Positions 1-13,191 of a stretch of 64,000 bases of DNA are shown here, in pieces (position 1 is the first letter of the stretch; every line of letters begins with the position of its first letter). The stretch spans positions 594,283 to 658,282 of the forward strand of contig JH720299.1 of the NCBI GenBank assembly GCA_000231825.2. Reading direction: 5' to 3'. The notes under the pieces were generated by a model that worked only from the letters and a program-made list of their open reading frames with translations, searched no databases and had not been told where the DNA came from. The translations under genes were made by a program, and so were the position numbers. The DNA is from Tetrahymena elliotti 4EA (Eukaryota; Ciliophora; Oligohymenophorea; Hymenostomatida; Tetrahymenidae).

Positions 1-1133
1 AGGGTATATCAGAATTGGGCTCTGGATTAGCTAAATGCTCTTTTCTATAAAATTTAACTCTAAATCTCAACAATAACGCAATTGGTGAGTAGGGTACATC
101 AGAATTAGGTTCTGGATTAGCTAAATGCCCTAATTTATAAAATGTATGTCTAGGTCTAAGTAATAACTAAATTGGAGATTAAGGTACATCAGAATTAGGT
201 TATGGATTAGCTAAATGCTCTAATCTATAAATGATAGAGGTATATCTCAAACACAATTAAATTGGAGGTAAAGGTATATCAGTATTGGTTTCTTCATTAG
301 CTAAATGCTTTAAACTATAAAGTATATATTTAGATCTAGAAAATAACTAAATTGGAGATAAAGATACATCAGAATTGGGCTCTGGATTAGCTCAATGTTT
401 TAACCTGTAAAGCATAAAATTATACCTTGAAAATAACTAAATTGGCGATTAGTGTACATCAGAATTGGGCTCTGGATTAGCTAAATGCTATAATCTATAA
501 AATTTACTCATAAGCCTAGGCAATAACAAAATTGGAGATAAGGGTTTATCAGAATTTGGCTTTGGATTAGCTGAATGCTCCAATCTTTAAAGCATAAAAC
601 TTTATCTCATCGATAACTATATTGGTGATTAAGGCTCATCAAAATTGGGATCTGGATTAGCTAAATGCTCTAATTTATAAAGTATATGCTTAAGCCTAGA
701 TGAGAACTCTATAGGAGATAAGGGGACATCAGAATTGTGTTCTGGATTAGCTAAATGCTCTAACTTATAAATGATAGAACTCTATCTGAGATATAATGAA
801 ATTGAAGATAAGATTTTATCAGAAATGGGGAGTATATTTTCTTAATGCATTAACCTTTTAAATTTTAGATTATTTTTAAATTAGAAAGAATATAATCTTG
901 AATTGAAAAAATTCTAAAATCTTTAAGCATCAAAAAATCTAAGTATTGACTTCTCAAATTTTGAACAATTAGATGCTTTCTTTTTAAGTTAAATTATAAT
1001 TTAGTTTTTTATTACAGAAACTTTGATACTTAATTTAAGAAAAAATAGCTTGGATGAGACTGCTAAATTGTTTTTAATCAAAAAAATTAAAAAAATGAAA
1101 AGGTTAGTTGTCTTTAAAAAAATTAATTGGTGA
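1..1133 (+). CDS. Leucine-rich-repeat protein, copy A (3' part; 5' end outside window)
   Basis: The frame starts at base 3 and ends at TGA 1131-1133. About nine 30-residue repeats are visible, with a consensus like GTSELGSGLAKCSNL followed by LxLxLSxNQIGDK. The spacing of Leu, Cys and Asn is that of ribonuclease-inhibitor-type leucine-rich repeats, which form curved binding surfaces; partner and function are unknown. TAA/TAG sit at Gln positions, so the ciliate code is needed. A non-repeat cap of about 100 residues follows, ending in FKKINW just before the stop. The same cap closes copies B and C, showing that these are tandem duplicates. Family assignment is confident; the role is unknown. 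Confidence 0.85.
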
Positions 1134-1815
1134 TTGAAGATTGAAAAATAAGAAATAAATATTAAAGATTATTGATTTGAAGTAAATAAATATATAATTG
1201 TAAGTAAAATTCCAAATTAGCTCTTATTATGTAATTAATAAGAAGATATTTGTTGAAAAATTTATAACTTTTATTATTACTATCAAATCAATATTTTTAT
1301 TTTTTTATTATTAGATATTAATTAAATACAAAAAAGTTTGAAGGAATAATTTTATTTTAAATATTGCTTCAATAAAAATAAATTAACTTATTTTTTTGTT
1401 TATTCTGTAAAATATTTAGCTTTATTTTTTATTTTTTCTATTATAGCAGGTGCCTTATTAAGGTACATGATTGAATAATTTTTATTTTTAAAAATTTAGA
1501 ACCTAAAATTAAATTTCTTTCTCCATGACTCCAATTTTTTTGCAACTAAAATTAACTTTGATAATTAATTTAGAATTTGGTGTGTTTATTTGGGTGAAAT
1601 CCAATTTAATTAATTTTTGAATATCTCTTAACTCTCTTTCGCAAAAAATAATTAAATTTAGTTTTGAATTTTTTAAGTAAATTCCATAAATAATTTACTC
1701 AAATCTAAACTACTAGATTTTAGATGCATTTTACTAGAACTATTTCCTCTAAATTTTGATATACTTTTAATTAAATTTTTATTAATTTTCAATAAAAAAT
1801 AAGCAAAAAACAATA
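1134..1815. other. Intergenic spacer between LRR copies A and B
   Basis: AT-rich spacer with no supported gene. Short stretches resemble the spacer before copy C, especially the last 50 bases before the conserved start codon, as expected if the whole gene plus flank was duplicated. Confidence 0.6.
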
Positions 1816-4519
1816 ATGATAATTTAGAATTCAAACTACTAGTGCAATTTATCAGATTTTTTTAACACTCATTTATCATAGCATTTAAACATAAACATTC
1901 AAGTTAGTAAAAGAAATGTTTAAGAAAAGCTTGATAATTATTCAGGATAAAGTGATAAATCACAATTGGCGATTAGGGACTATCTGAATTATCTTCAATA
2001 TTTTTGAAATGTACTTATTTTTAGAGCATGAAGCTATATTTCAAAGAAAACTAAATTAGTTATTAGGGTATATCAGAATTGGGCTCTGCATTAGCTAAAT
2101 GCTCTAATCTATTTAGTATAGATCTATATCTCCAAAATAACTAAATTGAGGATAAGGGAGCATCAGAATTGGGCTCTATATTTGCAAAATGTTGTAATCT
2201 ATAAAGCTTAAATCTATAAGCTGAAAATAACTAAATTGGGCATAAGGGAGCATCTGATTTGGGCTTTGGATTTGCTTAATGCTCTAATCTCTAAAGTATA
2301 AAATTAAATCTCAGAAATAATGAAATTGGTGATAAGGGTACATTTGATTTGGGTTCTGGATTATCTAAATGCTCTAACCTATAAAGTATACTTCTCAGTC
2401 TAGAAAATAACTAAGTTGGTGATGAGGGTACATTAGGATTGGGATTAGCTAAATGTTCTAATCTATAAAAAGTAGAACTTAATCTCAGCCATAACTAAAT
2501 TAAAGATTATGGTACCTAAGAATTGAGTTCTATATTATCTAAATGCTCTAATCTGGAAAATATAAAACTATCTCTCTTGTATAACAAAATTGGCGATAAG
2601 GGTGCATCATAACTGGGTTCTGGATTAGCTAAAAGCTCTAATCTGTAAAATATTGTTCTAAATATTTCAAGTAACTTAGTTGGTGATGAAGGTATATCAG
2701 ATTTAGGTTCTGGATTAGCTAAATGTTCTAATCTATAAAAAGTAGAACTTAATCTAAGCCATAACTAAATTAGAGAGTATGGTATATCAGAATTGGGTTC
2801 TAGATTAGCTAAATGCTTTAATCTATAAAGCATAGAACTATCTCTCCAATTTAACTAAATTGGTGATAAAGGAATATCATAATTGGGCTCCGAATTAGCT
2901 AAATACTCTAATCTTTAAAGTATAGGACTATATCTAACTTATAACTAAATTGGAGACTAATTTACATCAGAGTTGGGCTCTGGATTAGCTAAATGCTCTA
3001 ATCTCTAAAGTTTACAATTATTTCTAGGCAATAACTAAATTAGTGATAAGGGTACATTTGATTTGGGTTCTGGATTAGCTAAATGCTCTAATCTATAAAA
3101 TTTATCTCTGAGTATAGATTAAAACTAAGTTAGTGGTCAGGGTACGTCAGAATTGGGCTCAAAATTAGCTAAATGTTCTAATCTATAAAATATATATCTA
3201 AGTATAAGCAATAACTTAATTGGTGATTAAGATACATCATAATTTGGCTCAGGGTTAGCTAAATGGTCTTATCTATAAAGTATAGAACTTTATTTTAGTG
3301 ATAGCTAAATTGATGACTAAGTTACTTCAGAATTTGGATAAGGATTAGCTAAATGCTCTAATCTATAAAGTATACATCTCGGTCTAGAGAATAATTAAGT
3401 TGGAGATAAGGGAATATCAGAATTAAGTTCTGGGTTAGCACAATGCTCTAATCTATCAAGTATAATTCTAAGTTTAGATTATAACTAAGTTGACGATGAG
3501 GGTACATCAAAATTGGGCTCTGGATTAGCTAAATGTTCTAATTTATAAAGCATAATTCTAGGTCTAAATTATAACTTAATTGGAAATTAAGGTTAGCTCA
3601 ATGCTCTAATCTATAAAATATAGAACTCAGTCTCAAAAATAACAAAATTGGTGATCAGGGTACATCAGAATTGGGTTTTAGATTAGCATAATGCTCTAAT
3701 CTAAAAAGTATACTTCTCAATCTAGAGGATAACTAAGCTGGAGGTAAGGGTACATCAGAATTAGTTTCTAGATTAACTGAATTCTCTAATCTATAAAGTA
3801 TAGAGCTATATCTCAGTAATAACTAAATTGGTGACTAAGTTACATCAAAATTAGACTTTGGATAAGCTAAATCCTCTAATCTATAAAGTATATTTCTTAG
3901 TCTAGAGAATAGTTAAATCGGAGATTAGAGTGCATCAGAATTGGGTTCTGCATTAGCTAAATGCTCTAATCTGTAAAGCATAGTACTATGTCTTGGTCAT
4001 AACTAAATTGGAGAAATGGGAATATCATAATTAAGCTCTGGATTAGCTAAATGCTCTAACCTATAAAAAATAACTCTATATCTATAGAATAACTAAATTG
4101 GTGATAAGGGTAGATCTAAGTTGGGCTCTGGATTAGCTAAATGTTCTAATCTAGAAAACATAGTTCTAAATCTAAACAATAACAATTTAGGAGATAAGGT
4201 TTTATCAGAAATGGGCTCAAAATTTTCTTAATGCAGTAATCTATTAACTTTTAAATTACTTTTAAATTACAAAAGATATGATAGTTATTTGAAAAATTTA
4301 TCTTATTTGTAGCCATCAAAAAATCTAAGTATTAGTTTTTATGAATTTTAACGAATGGATGCTTTCTTTTTAAGTTACACTTTAATAAAGTTTTCTTTTA
4401 CATAGACTTTGATGCTAAATCTAATTGAAAATAACTTGGATGAGATGGCTAAATAGTTTTTACTGAAAAAAATTTAGAAAATGAAAAGGTTAGTTGTTTT
4501 TAAAAAAATTAATTGGTGA
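1816..4519 (+). pseudogene. Leucine-rich-repeat protein, copy B (two frame-breaking deletions)
   Basis: The start region (ATG 1816) aligns with that of copy C and the end (TGA 4517-4519) carries the same FKKINW cap, so the full gene outline is present. Two lesions break it. Near 1955-1968 about 49 bases present in copy C are missing, so the frame from ATG 1816 stops at TGA 2005-2007. At 3591-3593 a repeat jumps from its first codon straight to TAGCTCAATG, losing 22 bases and shifting the downstream repeats by one frame. Between 1965 and 3593 and again from 3659 to 4519 the LRR frames are TGA-free. A shorter product from ATG 2028 is possible. Small introns restoring the frame cannot be excluded, but the other copies need none there. 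Confidence 0.75.
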
Positions 4520-4874
4520 TTAACATTGAAAAATATTAAATAAAAATCAAAGATTGTATATATTGTATAATTTATGTAATTAATTAACAACTGAATTTTT
4601 GTAAAAATTTATTAATAAACTATTTTAAATGATTAATTGTAAGATATTTAAAGAAAAATTTTAAATAATTTCTTTTTATTATTCATAATTTAAAAAATTT
4701 TTAAAATTCATTTTATTTTTTATGAAACTTCAATCAAAATAAATTTTCATTCTTTTTAAATGAGATAAATAATTTTTGTATTTGCTTTTGTATTATTTAT
4801 TTACTCTAAATTTCAATTTATTTTTAATTAAATATTAATTACTTTTGCATCAAAAATAATAACAACAAAGAATA
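4520..4874. other. Spacer between LRR copies B and C
   Basis: AT-rich sequence without a supported gene. Its last 40 bases before ATG 4875 resemble the matching positions before ATG 1816, suggesting a conserved leader or promoter-proximal segment. Confidence 0.55.
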
Positions 4875-7800
4875 ATGAAGATATATTAGAATTCAAATTA
4901 TTAAAACAATTTATCAGATTTTTTTAACACTCATTTATCATAGAATTTAAACATAAATATTCAAGTTAGTAAAAGGAAGGTTTAAGAAAACCTTGATATA
5001 GATTCAGAATATATTGATAAATAGCCTAAATTTTCTTATCTCTACATTTTGAATCTTTATGCCAATAAATGTTTACTTGGTGATAAGGGGCTATCAGAAT
5101 TATCTTCAAGATTAAATAAATCTCCTCATTTTTAGAGTATGAAGTTATATTTCAGAGAAAACTAAATTAGTGATTATGGTACATCAGAATTGGGCTCTGC
5201 ATTAGCAGAATGTTCTAATCTATAAAGTTTACATCTATATCTCTAAAATAACTAAATTGCAGATAAAGGTACATCAAAATTGGGCTCTGGATTAGCCAAA
5301 TGTTCTAATCTACAAAACATAGAGCTTTATCTCAGCAATAACTAAATCGGTGATAAGGGTACATCAGAATTGGGCTCTGGATTAGCTTAATGCTTTAACC
5401 TCTAAATTATAAAATTATATCTCAGTAATAATTTAATTAGAAATAAGGGTATATCAGAATTTGGCTCTGGATTAGTTAAATGCTCTAATTTGTAAAATAT
5501 AGAACTGTATTTCAGCAATAACTAAATAGGTGATAAGGGTATATATGATTTAAGCTCTGAATTAGCAAAATGCAATCTGTAAAGCATAAAATTAAATCTT
5601 GAATAAAACTAAATTAGAGATCTGGGAACATTATAATGGAGCTTTAATATATAAAATATAGTTCTAAATCTATAAAATAATTAAATTGGTGATAAGGGTC
5701 TATTAGAGTTGGGATCTGGATTTGCTAAATGCTCTAATCTATAAAGTTTAGAACTCAATCTGAACCATAATAAAGTAGGCTATTAGGTTATATCAAAATT
5801 GGGCTCTGGAATAGCTAAATGCCTTAATCTAAAAAGCATATAACTCTAATTATCAGATAACTAAATTTACTAGAAGGGAGCATTAGAATTGGGCTCTGGA
5901 TTATCTAAATGCTCTAATATATAAAATATTCTTCTTGATATTAGCTCTAACTCAATCGGCGATTAGGGTTCATCAGAGTTGGGCTCTGGATTAGCTAAAT
6001 GCTCTTAGCTATTAAGTTTATGTTTAAATCTAGACTATAACTAAATCGGAGATAAGGGTATAACAAAATTGGCTTCTGGATTTGCCTAATGTTCTGATCT
6101 AAAAACTCTAAAACTTTTTCTTGAAAGTAACAAGATTCATGATTAGGGTTTATCAGAATTGGGTTATGGATTATCAAAATGCTCTAATCTCTACAATATA
6201 ATTCTAATTCTAAATTGGAACAAATTTGGAGATAAGGGGATATCAGAATTGGGATCTGGAATAGCTAAATGCTCTAATCTATAAAATCTATTTCTTAGTT
6301 TTAGCCATAACTAAATTAGAGATTAGGCTATATTAGAATTCGGTTCGGGAATATGTAAATGCTCTAATCTATAAAGTATAGAACTATTTCTGGACTATTG
6401 TAAAATTGGTGATTAAGTTACATCAGAATTGGGTTCTGGATTATCTAAATGTTCTAATTTATAAAATATACATTTGGATCTAGAAAATAACTAAATTGGA
6501 GATAAGGGAATATCAGAATTAGGTTCTGGATTAGCTAAATGCTCTAATCTGCAAATCCTTAAACTATATCTTTAAACAAATAATATTGGTGATAAGGGTA
6601 CATCAGAATTGGGCTCTGAATTATCTAAATGCTCTAATCTATAAAGTATATATTTAGATCTAAACTATAACTCTATTGGAGATAAGGGTTCATCAGAATT
6701 GGCCTCTGGATTAGCTAAATGCTCTAATCTATAAAATATACTTATTAGTCTCATCAATAACTAAATTTTTGATTTAGGTACCTCAGAATTGGCTTCTGCA
6801 TTTGCTAAATGCTCTAATCTGAAAAGATTGACTCTTGATCTTGAGAATAACTAAATTAGCTGTTAGGGTACATCAGAATTGGGCTCAGGAATAGCTAAAT
6901 GCTCTAACTTATAAAATTTATATCTATATCTTAAAAATAACTAAATTGGAGATGAGTTTACTTCAGAATTAGGCTCTGGATTATCTAAATGCTCTAATCT
7001 ATAAAGTATACATTTATATCTAAATAATAACTCAATGAGAGATAAGAATACCTCAGAATTGGCCTCTGGATTAGCTTAATGCTCTAATCTAAAAAACTTG
7101 AAACTCCATCTAGAGAATAACTAAATTAGTTGTTAGGGTATATCAGAATTTGGTTCTGAATTAGCTAAATGTTCTAGTCTATAAAATTTAGATCTATGTC
7201 TCAACAATAACTAAATAGGTTATTAGGGTACATCAGAATTGGGCTCTGGATTAGCTTAATGCTCTAATCTTTAAAGTATAGTTCTCAGTCTAGATAATAA
7301 CTAAGTTGGAGATAAGGGTACATCAAAATTGGGCTCAGATTTTGCTAAATGTTCTAATTTATTAAAAATAGAACTTTATCTCAGCCATAACTAAATTGGA
7401 GATTATGGTACATCAGATTTGGGTTTTGGATTAGCTAAATGCTCTAATCTATAAAGCATAAAACTTTTACTCAAAAATAACAACATTGGTGATTAGGGTA
7501 CATCAGAATTGGGCTCTGGATTAGCTAAATGCTCTAATCTATAAAGTATATATTTAGATCTAAATGATAACTAAATTGGAGAATATGGTGCATCTGAGTT
7601 GGGTTCTAGATTAGCTATATGCTGTAATCTATTAAGCATAAAACTATATCTCTAAAATAACTAAATTGATGATTCAGGTACATCAAAATTGTGCTCTGGA
7701 TTAGTTAAAAACTCTAAACTATAAAATATAGAACTTTATCTCAGATATTAATAAAATGGAGATCAGTTTTTAGAAGAATTGGGATCTATATTTAGTAAAT

Positions 7801-8087
7801 TTCATAATTTGTTAAATTTTGACTTATATTTAAATCAGAAAAATTATTATATTAATTTCAAAAAGTTCTCTAACCTAGAACCATAAAAAAATCTAAGTAT
7901 TGACATATAAAATTTTAAACAAATTGAAGCTTTCTTTTTAAGCTAAATTTTAATTAAGTTTTATTTTGTAGAGACTTTGATCATTAATCTAAGTGAAAAT
8001 AGATTAGATGAGATGACTAAATTGGTTTTAATGAAAAAAATCTAAAAAATGAATAGGTTAGTTGTATTTTAAAAAATTAATTGGTGA
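4875..8087 (+). CDS. Leucine-rich-repeat protein, copy C (intact, 1,070 aa)
   Basis: One uninterrupted frame runs from ATG 4875 to TGA 8085-8087. I tracked every repeat and found no in-frame TGA. An N-terminal region of about 65 residues rich in Asn, Gln and Ser precedes roughly 31 repeats of 30 residues (5079-7790), then the 100-residue C-terminal cap shared with copies A and B. The repeat is a ribonuclease-inhibitor-like LRR with conserved LAKCSNL and NNQIGD. No signal peptide or membrane helix is evident, so a soluble protein is likely. Two repeats near 5550-5640 carry in-frame losses. Binding partner and pathway are unknown. Confidence 0.88.
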
Positions 8088-9056
8088 TATAATATTGAAA
8101 AATGCGAAATAAATATTAAGATTTTAAGTAATAAAAAAACATAAAATAACATGAAAAAATGCTAAATTAACTTTTTCTATAATTAATTATTACATATTTG
8201 TTGAAAAATTTAAAAATTACTTAAATCGATACTGTAAAATCTTTAGCTTTATTTTTAATTTTTATCATAGCTAGTTTGATTTTTTTATTAATCTTATTAT
8301 TAATATTACTGTAACTTCTCGATAAGATTGACTGAACGAATCCTGATAAAGTTCAAAAATTTCTTAAATTTAAATATATCTATTTCAAAAGTAATACTCC
8401 AAACCATAGGATTTTTTAAATAGCATATTACTATATATTAAAAAAAGAGTAAAGAAATTTATAATTTATTAATCTTATCAGAAATAACTGAAAAAATATA
8501 TATATAAAGAGATCCAAGAATAGCAGCTAATTTATTAGAATATAAATAGAAATAAATATTCAAATTATTCACATCTTTTTATATATGTAAATATAATTTA
8601 AAGTAAATTATCTAAAAAATCAATTATTACTAATGGAGCAATTTAAAAAAATTACAAGATACTTTAATATAAATAGAAATATTTTCTAAAAAGAGTATTT
8701 AAATATTGTAAGAAAAAATTTATTTATTTTCAAGACATTTATCAAATAAGAAGAATAGGGTAGATATTGAAGTAAGAAGAGTTTGTATTTTTAAGATAAT
8801 AAGTATTAGCTATTCATTTTTTTATTTTATGAGATAGAAGGAAGAGTTTATTAAAAGTTAGAGTATTCTATCTTTTTCTAAGCTGAGAAGGAGGTATATT
8901 TGAGCTCAAAGAGATATTCATCGCAATTAAAATAGATAAGTTTTTTTTTAATAGATTAGTAGAAATTAGTTAGTCTTTAACTCATGCTCAAAAGAAATTA
9001 AAATTTTGTATTAATTTATATCTTATTAATGGATTAAAGAATTTTAAGTTTATTGG
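8088..9056. other. Gene-poor interval
   Basis: No supported gene. Plus-strand frames here are open for up to about 100 codons but lie partly opposite or beside the minus-strand gene that follows, and their translation has no recognisable motif. Confidence 0.5.
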
Positions 9057-10151
9057 TCAATTAAGAATTTCTATATCAAAGGGATTGACGTTCAAGACAT
9101 TTGTGCAGTATTTAAAAGAGTTATAAATGTTTGTATAAAGCTAAATATCATTTAGTAGAAGAATAGATTGAACAATAAAAAAGACTCCAGCAATTATTTT
9201 GAACTTGCTATCGAATCCAAATTAGTAATACAAAATAAAAGCAAAAAAGATTAAATCTAATGCAAAGTACATTTTTAATACAACTACGTTCATACGTTTG
9301 AAGATTTACAGCTTTCTTAAATTTTTTATCAAGAAAAATTTACAAAAAGGTAGTGAAATTACTTGTAGAGCAAGTATTGCGCAATTAGTATAAATCAAAG
9401 CGCTTTAAGTCGTGCTGGAATCTTCAATTAATCTGATATTTTAGTTAGAATCTTCATCTTGCTTTTAAGTTAATACACCTAAAATATAAAAAATCCAAAC
9501 AAATTTAATAACAATATAGCAACATATTATACTACTTTAAATAATATTATAAAGGCTTAAACTTTTTAGTTTGCTTGTTTGTTTGTAAAATTTTTTTATT
9601 AAATCTTGATGCTAATAATTCAAATATCTTATGTCTTTTATTTATTCATGTTGTTATTGTTATTATTGTTGCTGTTGTATTTGCTAGGGTTATACTGTTA
9701 TATTTGAAATATTTGGTTATTCTTGGATTGTATTTTCTTCCATCAAAATTGATTGGGCTTCTTTACCGCAGTCTTACATCTAACCTGGATTACTGCTGTT
9801 CATTTTTAGATCTTTTTCCATAAACATCATCATAAAATTTGGGTTGAATATTCTCAGCGACTGACTCCTATCAACATCACTTGTTTTTTCTGCATTTTTA
9901 GCTATTTTAATTTCATTATCATTAGCTATAAATACCTATGATTTAAAATCATTTTCAGGAGTAGTAGGCTCGGTAATACGGTGTTCTTAAATGATTTAGC
10001 TTAATTTAGGGGAGTTTATTTTATTTTGTTCTACTACTTTGTTTTTGTCGCTTGCATTGCTTTCTTAAATAGTTTTGATTTAAATCAAACTTTAATGTTG
10101 TTTTTGTTGCAATTGCTGTTGTTATGATTATTATTGTTCAAGACACATCAT
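9057..10151 (-). CDS. Four-helix membrane protein, paralogue 1 (364 aa)
   Basis: The frame runs from ATG 10149-10151 (reverse strand), with an in-frame TGA two codons upstream, to TGA 9057-9059. The N-terminal 200 residues are polar, with a Gln-rich start and a second poly-Gln stretch near residues 155-170. The C-terminal half has four hydrophobic segments, including CCYIVIKFVWIFYILGVL and a later one around FKIIAGVFFIVQSILLL. The block LKMYFALDLIFFAFILYY aligns with LKIQFFSLDLFPFALIIIY of the gene at 13192-14208, so the two are paralogues. No known family is recognised; a channel, receptor or scaffold role would be guesswork. An intron in the polar region is possible but not required. Confidence 0.62.
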
Positions 10152-13100
10152 ACGATTTCAAGTATACTTTCCAATTTACAGCAAATCAGTGTTATTTATT
10201 TTTTAATTTTAACAAGCAAAAAAATCTGCTTATTTCACAAATCTTTGTTTTCTTTGAATAATGTTAATTAAACTTAATAATATTGTTTAATAAATTATTA
10301 ATTAATCTTCTTTTAACTTTTAAAATTAAGATGCTAAAATAGATTCGATTATTTAGAAGATTTCTTTCTTTAATCTTTACTTGCTGGCTAGATTATGAGT
10401 TCCTAAGCAAAAAAACAGACCAAATATAGATTATGTTTTGAATATTCATATGTAATAAACACTCATTAATTTCTCTTTAAAGAAAAATTTATTTTTTATA
10501 AATTAAACCAATCAAGCATTTTCACTCTAAGTCAATATCAAAGAAAAAGTGAACATAAATTTCCAAAATATATTAAATATAACCATCTCTAAATTCTTGT
10601 TTAATCAACCTGAAATATCATAAATTTCATTATCTTTTTTAGATTAATCAAAGGGTATATAATATCAAAAATAATAAATTCAAACTATTTATCTTAAAAA
10701 TTATCAAATCAACCTTAATTGTTTACAGGTATTTTGTATTATTAACTCAAAATATCACCATAAAAAAATATCTTTTCTTTTTAATTTACAGATAGTATTT
10801 ATTTGAGATAAATCAACCTTTGTTTCTATTTGAGATATTGTAATTTTGAGTATGTTTACATTTATTTCCTTAAAGCTTCGGCTAATAAAAAATCATACAA
10901 TTTAGCATTAAATCAGAATGAAATCTGAAAAATTTAATACCATTTAGTAACTTTTTTCAATTTTATATGATGGGTTTACTTAAAAAGTGTAACATTTAAA
11001 TATTAGAGCTGAAATATGAAATTATTTAATTTGTTTATTTAGAAAGCTTCATAAAATATATTGAAATATTATAATTTTATCTTAAATTTTCTATCTCAAA
11101 CTAATAAATAAATTATTTTTGAGTGATTCAAAATGAAAGAAATACTGTTTGTTTCATTGTATTAAATATCCGAATAATTGTAACAACCTTCACTTAATTG
11201 TAAATATTGTAATTAAAAACGAATTGCTATAATATAGATACAATAGATTTATTTAAATCGCCTGATATTGATTATATTTAATCTAAGAGAAAAATTTATT
11301 AGTTTTATTAGAAAAAACAGTCAAATAGACAAACAGTAAATTAAAAGTTAAAGCAGTAACTTATTAGTAAAATAGATCAATTCAAATAGCATTTCAAAGA
11401 AAACTTTACTTTAGATCTATTTTTAGTCCTAAAGGCATTCAATAAAAAAAAATTTATGACAATTTTATCCAATATTGTTAATGGAGTGGGTAGGATCTCA
11501 ACATATGGGTGTAATATTTTTGTCACAACATTTTTTGTAAAGAAATAACAAGAGAATAATTAATAACAAAAGGAAAATTAAAACAGTAACTTACTTATCA
11601 AAAAGTAAATAAATAAAATTAAAAAAACAAAAATCTTATTTGAGCCACAGAATATTTTTTAATTTGTGATTGAATAAAATTAACGAAATTCATTTAATTA
11701 TTCAAACTAAAGTAAACACAAAATCTGAAAAAATGTACTCTTTTAATATGTAATAATATTCTAATAATTTTAAGTTTAAAAGATATTTTAGAATATTAAC
11801 TATTTTTTTATTTTTTAATTCTAGCCAATACAAATTATCAATAAACTTAGATTGAAGTCTTAGTATTTTATTAAGAAGTTATTGAATATTAGATAAAGTT
11901 AACAAATCTTGGCTATTATAAAGTCTGTATATAGATTTTAGTTGTAGATCAAAGAGCAAATAAATGTTAGCAGATCAAATATGCCTAATTATATTTTTTT
12001 AATTCTAAAATTATTCTAAATAGAATTAGATTTTCTCAATTCTAATAAAATATTAATATTCACAGAAAATAACAAAAATTATAAACTAGTCAAAACAAGG
12101 CTCAAATTCAGAAGACCAGCATCGATACTATTGTTAGAGTCAAATTTTTTAATCATAAATTATGATTCAATAAATTCTAGCCAAAAAACTTAATAAATCT
12201 AATAGCCAATAGCTAAGGTCAATTAAAAAATCCTGTAAAAACCAAATTTACTTCAATATTCTGCTTATAGAAGTAATTCGTGTTTCTTATTTTTAAATTG
12301 TATTATCTCTGCACTTAGTTATGGCCTTTTGAATTATTTGCTGATAATTAGAACCATCAAAAAAAGAATATCCATGACAAATAAAACTAATTTCAGAAGT
12401 TATTTTATAAATTTTCATAAAACCAAAACAAGAAAACAAAATATTTGAGAAATAATAATTGATTTTTCTCAAATTAAAAAAAAATATTTTTCTAATCTGA
12501 TAATAAACTGTTCAAATCTTTTCCTTTTTGCAAGAAATTTTTATTTAAGTTCAATTTGCAATAATAATATTAATACTCTTCTTCATTTATTTTTCACCAT
12601 TAAAAAATATGTACAATTGGCTCTTTCTATAAATATTCAATAATCAATTTGCATTTATTCTTTGAAAATTAAGGTTAAAAAAAAGGAGGGGAATTTTTCA
12701 TGAATATATTCAAATATTTATTGTAAATTATTCTAAAATATTTATGAGATATTCAAATATAATTTTTAATTTTCTAAAATATATTAAAAAAAAATTCATC
12801 TCATTTTATAAACTATGGCTGAGATATTAAATTAAGATTACATTAATTAATTAATTAAATAAGTAAATAAAATTAAAGGAGATCACTTTTAAAGATTTTA
12901 AATAAATAAAACAAAATTTTTAATAAAAAAGTAACATTATGTATTATTTAATAACAAACATAAAATAGGTCGAAAACATAAATATGAAGATAAATAGGTA
13001 AAGTTGATGATATGAATAATTTAAGTCAGTAATTAGTTCAGAAATACAAATAAAATATATAGGTTTGTAAATAGAAGAAGATGATTTACTTATTCAATAA

Positions 13101-13191
13101 TTTTACTTCAATATAGTTTTGCATGCATGCATGTATGTAGATTTGTAGATTGGTAGGAAGATAGAAGGAGATGGTTTGGTTATTCAATAAT
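10152..13191. other. 3-kb interval without a supported gene
   Basis: Very AT-rich, with scattered TGA in all frames and homopolymer runs. No repeat family or RNA gene recognised. Confidence 0.5.

Noticed and set aside
1..7800. CRISPR array or satellite DNA made of the 90-bp repeat
   Set aside because: The unit translates as a clear LRR with a conserved cap and stop, has no spacers, and the period is a multiple of three.
8640..9500. Plus-strand frames of 45-110 codons with protein-like composition
   Set aside because: They overlap the minus-strand membrane-protein gene (9057-10151), whose frame is longer and has a paralogue; the remaining part has no motif.
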